Assembly: GCA_964342305.1 (NCBI GenBank) | Contig: CAYFGK010000115.1 | Coordinates: 1 to 23,805, forward strand | DNA from: DT-110 sp964342305 | Lineage (GTDB): Bacteria; Bacteroidota; Bacteroidia; Chitinophagales; Saprospiraceae | Direction: 5' to 3' | Length of the DNA stretch: 23,805 nucleotides | Shown here: one piece after another, positions 22,722 to 23,805 of the stretch | How the letters are laid out: each line of letters starts with the position of its first letter | Numbering within the stretch: position 1 is the first letter of the stretch | Program-made: the position numbers and the translations under genes | The notes under the pieces: model-generated | Told to the model about the DNA's origin: nothing | Seen by the model: the letters and a program-made list of their open reading frames with translations, nothing else | Database searches by the model: none

Positions 22722-23528
22722 ATGACCAAAGCTGATCTTACGCGCTTCATCACGGAGCGTCAATCCTATTTGTGCATCGGGCTGGACACGGATCCTCTGC
22801 GCATTCCCGAACATTTGCGCTCCGAACCGGACCCCATCTTTACCTTCAATAAGGCCATCATCGATGCCACCCACGATCTGTGTGTGGCCTATAAACCCAA
22901 CATCGCCTTTTACGAAGCACTGGGCCCGGCCGGCTGGTACGCCCTGGAGAAAACGCTGAGCTACATCCCCGACACGCACTTCACCATTGCTGATGCCAAA
23001 CGGGGCGATATCGGCAATACCTCCCGCATGTACGCCCGTGCCTTCTTCAGCACTCTGGATTTCGACGCGGTAACGGTCGCTCCCTACATGGGCGTGGATT
23101 CCGTATCACCCTTCCTGGAATTCGAAGACAAATGGGTAATCCTCCTCGGACTTACCTCCAATACCGGCAGCAGTGACTTTCAAATGATCAAAGATGCCGA
23201 CGGGCAGGCCCTCTACCAACGCGTACTGACCACCGCGCAAACCTGGGGTACCCCCGACAACCTCATGTTCGTGATCGGAGCCACGCATCCCGAGCGAATC
23301 GCCGAAGTGCGCGCCCTGGCTCCCGAATCCTTCTTTCTGGTTCCCGGCATAGGCGCCCAGGGTGGCGACCTGGAGGCTGTCATTCAACACGGCCGCACCG
23401 CCGATGGTGGTGGCTTGCTCATCAATTCCTCCCGTGGGATCATTTACGCGGGCAACGACCGCAACTTCGCGAAGGATGCTCGGAATGCGGCTTTTTCCTT
23501 GCAGCAGCAGATGAGCAATTTCTTTTAA
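22722..23528 (+). CDS. pyrF: Orotidine 5'-phosphate decarboxylase, PyrF type 2
   Basis: The 268-residue protein catalyses the last step of UMP synthesis. The catalytic motif FTIADAKRGDIGNT carries D91, K93 and D96. LCIGLDTDP and FNKAIIDAT near the N-terminus and the C-terminal LVPGIGAQGGDLEAV and LLINSSRGIIYA bind the phosphate and pyrimidine. The length (about 270) and the GNT following the catalytic motif fit the longer type 2 subfamily typical of Bacteroidota, rather than the 230-residue E. coli type. It starts 3 nt after the Nfu gene and probably relies on that gene's promoter. The TAA stop is immediately followed by a heptad repeat and the right-end repeat element. Confidence 0.95.
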   Translation: MTKADLTRFITERQSYLCIGLDTDPLRIPEHLRSEPDPIFTFNKAIIDATHDLCVAYKPNIAFYEALGPAGWYALEKTLSYIPDTHFTIADAKRGDIGNTSRMYARAFFSTLDFDAVTVAPYMGVDSVSPFLEFEDKWVILLGLTSNTGSSDFQMIKDADGQALYQRVLTTAQTWGTPDNLMFVIGATHPERIAEVRALAPESFFLVPGIGAQGGDLEAVIQHGRTADGGGLLINSSRGIIYAGNDRNFAKDARNAAFSLQQQMSNFF

Positions 23529-23529
23529 T

Positions 23530-23795
23530 AATGTTGAATTTTTGATTTTTAATTATTCGATTAAGATTCCGTAACTGCGTCGGTTTGGGCTAGTCGCCAT
23601 TCTCAATGTTGAATGTTGAATTGTTCGATTAGGATTTCTGACCTGCGTTGGCGTAGGCTACTCGCCATTGCCTTCTGCATTAATCCAAAATCCAAAATCC
23701 TAAGTGTCCTAAGTGCCTGAGTGGTTAATTAAAAATTATGAACTAAAAATTAGGACTGTACGAAACTTGATCGATAGTGCTTTTTGGGGCAAAAC
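23530..23795 (+). repeat. Right-end copy of the dispersed repeat, with duplicated core
   Basis: The element begins two bases after the pyrF stop with heptads (AATGTTG, AATTTTT, GATTTTT, AATTATT). A 44-nt core starting CGATTAAGATT follows, then further heptads (AATGTTG twice, AATTGTT) and a second 44-nt core starting CGATTAGGATT. Next come CCTTCTGCATTAATCC, ATCCAAA heptads, a 9-bp repeat (CCTAAGTGT, CCTAAGTGC), AATTAAA-type heptads, and the terminal block 23748-23795 ending TTTTTGGGGCAAAAC. The terminal block and a core are present in inverted form at the left end of the window. No gene is seen from 23529 to the end. Confidence 0.8.
23558..23669 (+). repeat. Direct repeat of a 44-nt core within the right-end element
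   Basis: The copies 23558-23601 and 23626-23669 are both exactly 44 nt, start CGATTA and end CGCCATT, and agree at 34 of 44 positions. The equal-length but divergent copy on the minus strand at the left end ends GGCCATT. Constant length with scattered substitutions suggests an old repeat family rather than a recent duplication. Confidence 0.7.
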
Positions 23796-23805
23796 CCACC
23801 CTCTA

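Noticed and set aside
1..23805. Integrated mobile element bounded by terminal inverted repeats
   Set aside because: Most of the content is housekeeping genes (pyrF, ribF, mrp, pepP), with no transposase, integrase or phage genes; repeat-broken contig ends are the simpler explanation.

Overview
The window reads as a chromosomal segment of a Bacteroidota bacterium, probably of the Saprospiria/Lewinella type (inference). The support is the TAnnTTTG-type -7 promoter boxes, the scarcity of Shine-Dalgarno sequences, a SusC/RagA-type TonB plug domain, a PqiA-like protein, TPR-CHAT and ECF sigma genes, and a Bacteroidota-style Mrp. There are 17 convincing protein genes, no recognisable RNA gene, no CRISPR array and no transposase.

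Layout. 1-1600: a group II PLP-dependent decarboxylase (minus). 1600-1900: a non-coding stretch full of short repeats. 1891-3302: a PqiA-like membrane protein and, upstream of it, a lipoprotein consisting of only a TonB plug domain (minus, probable operon). 3451-3948: a DUF1643 protein (minus). 4112-6433: an ECF sigma factor followed by a large single-pass membrane protein, probably its regulator (plus). 6530-9751: a secreted tricorn-type S41 protease (minus). 9997-14939: bifunctional-nuclease family protein, Xaa-Pro aminopeptidase and TPR-CHAT protease (plus, tightly packed). 14920-16208: a second ECF sigma factor and a membrane TPR protein (minus), running head-on into the CHAT gene with a 20-nt overlap. 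16545-18212: a GT39-type glycosyltransferase (minus). 18330-21056: a RibF-glycosyltransferase fusion and an RluA-type pseudouridine synthase (minus). 21233-23528: Mrp, a NifU-domain protein and PyrF (plus).

Three things stand out. First, most intergenic spaces carry tandem repeats with a strict 7-bp period but different sequences; several begin at or inside the stop codon of the upstream gene, and several fold into hairpins. Second, the two window ends are divergent inverted copies of one dispersed repeat, so the window may be a contig that ends in repeats. Third, the TPR-CHAT protease, the ECF sigma factor and the membrane TPR protein look like a protease / anti-sigma / sigma signalling module, parallel in logic to the TPR-CHAT / Csx30 / sigma arrangement known from type III-E CRISPR, but with no CRISPR components here.

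The remaining genes are mostly housekeeping: flavin cofactor synthesis, rRNA or tRNA modification, Fe-S cluster handling, pyrimidine synthesis and peptide turnover. All functions are read from motifs recognised by eye; no database search was run.
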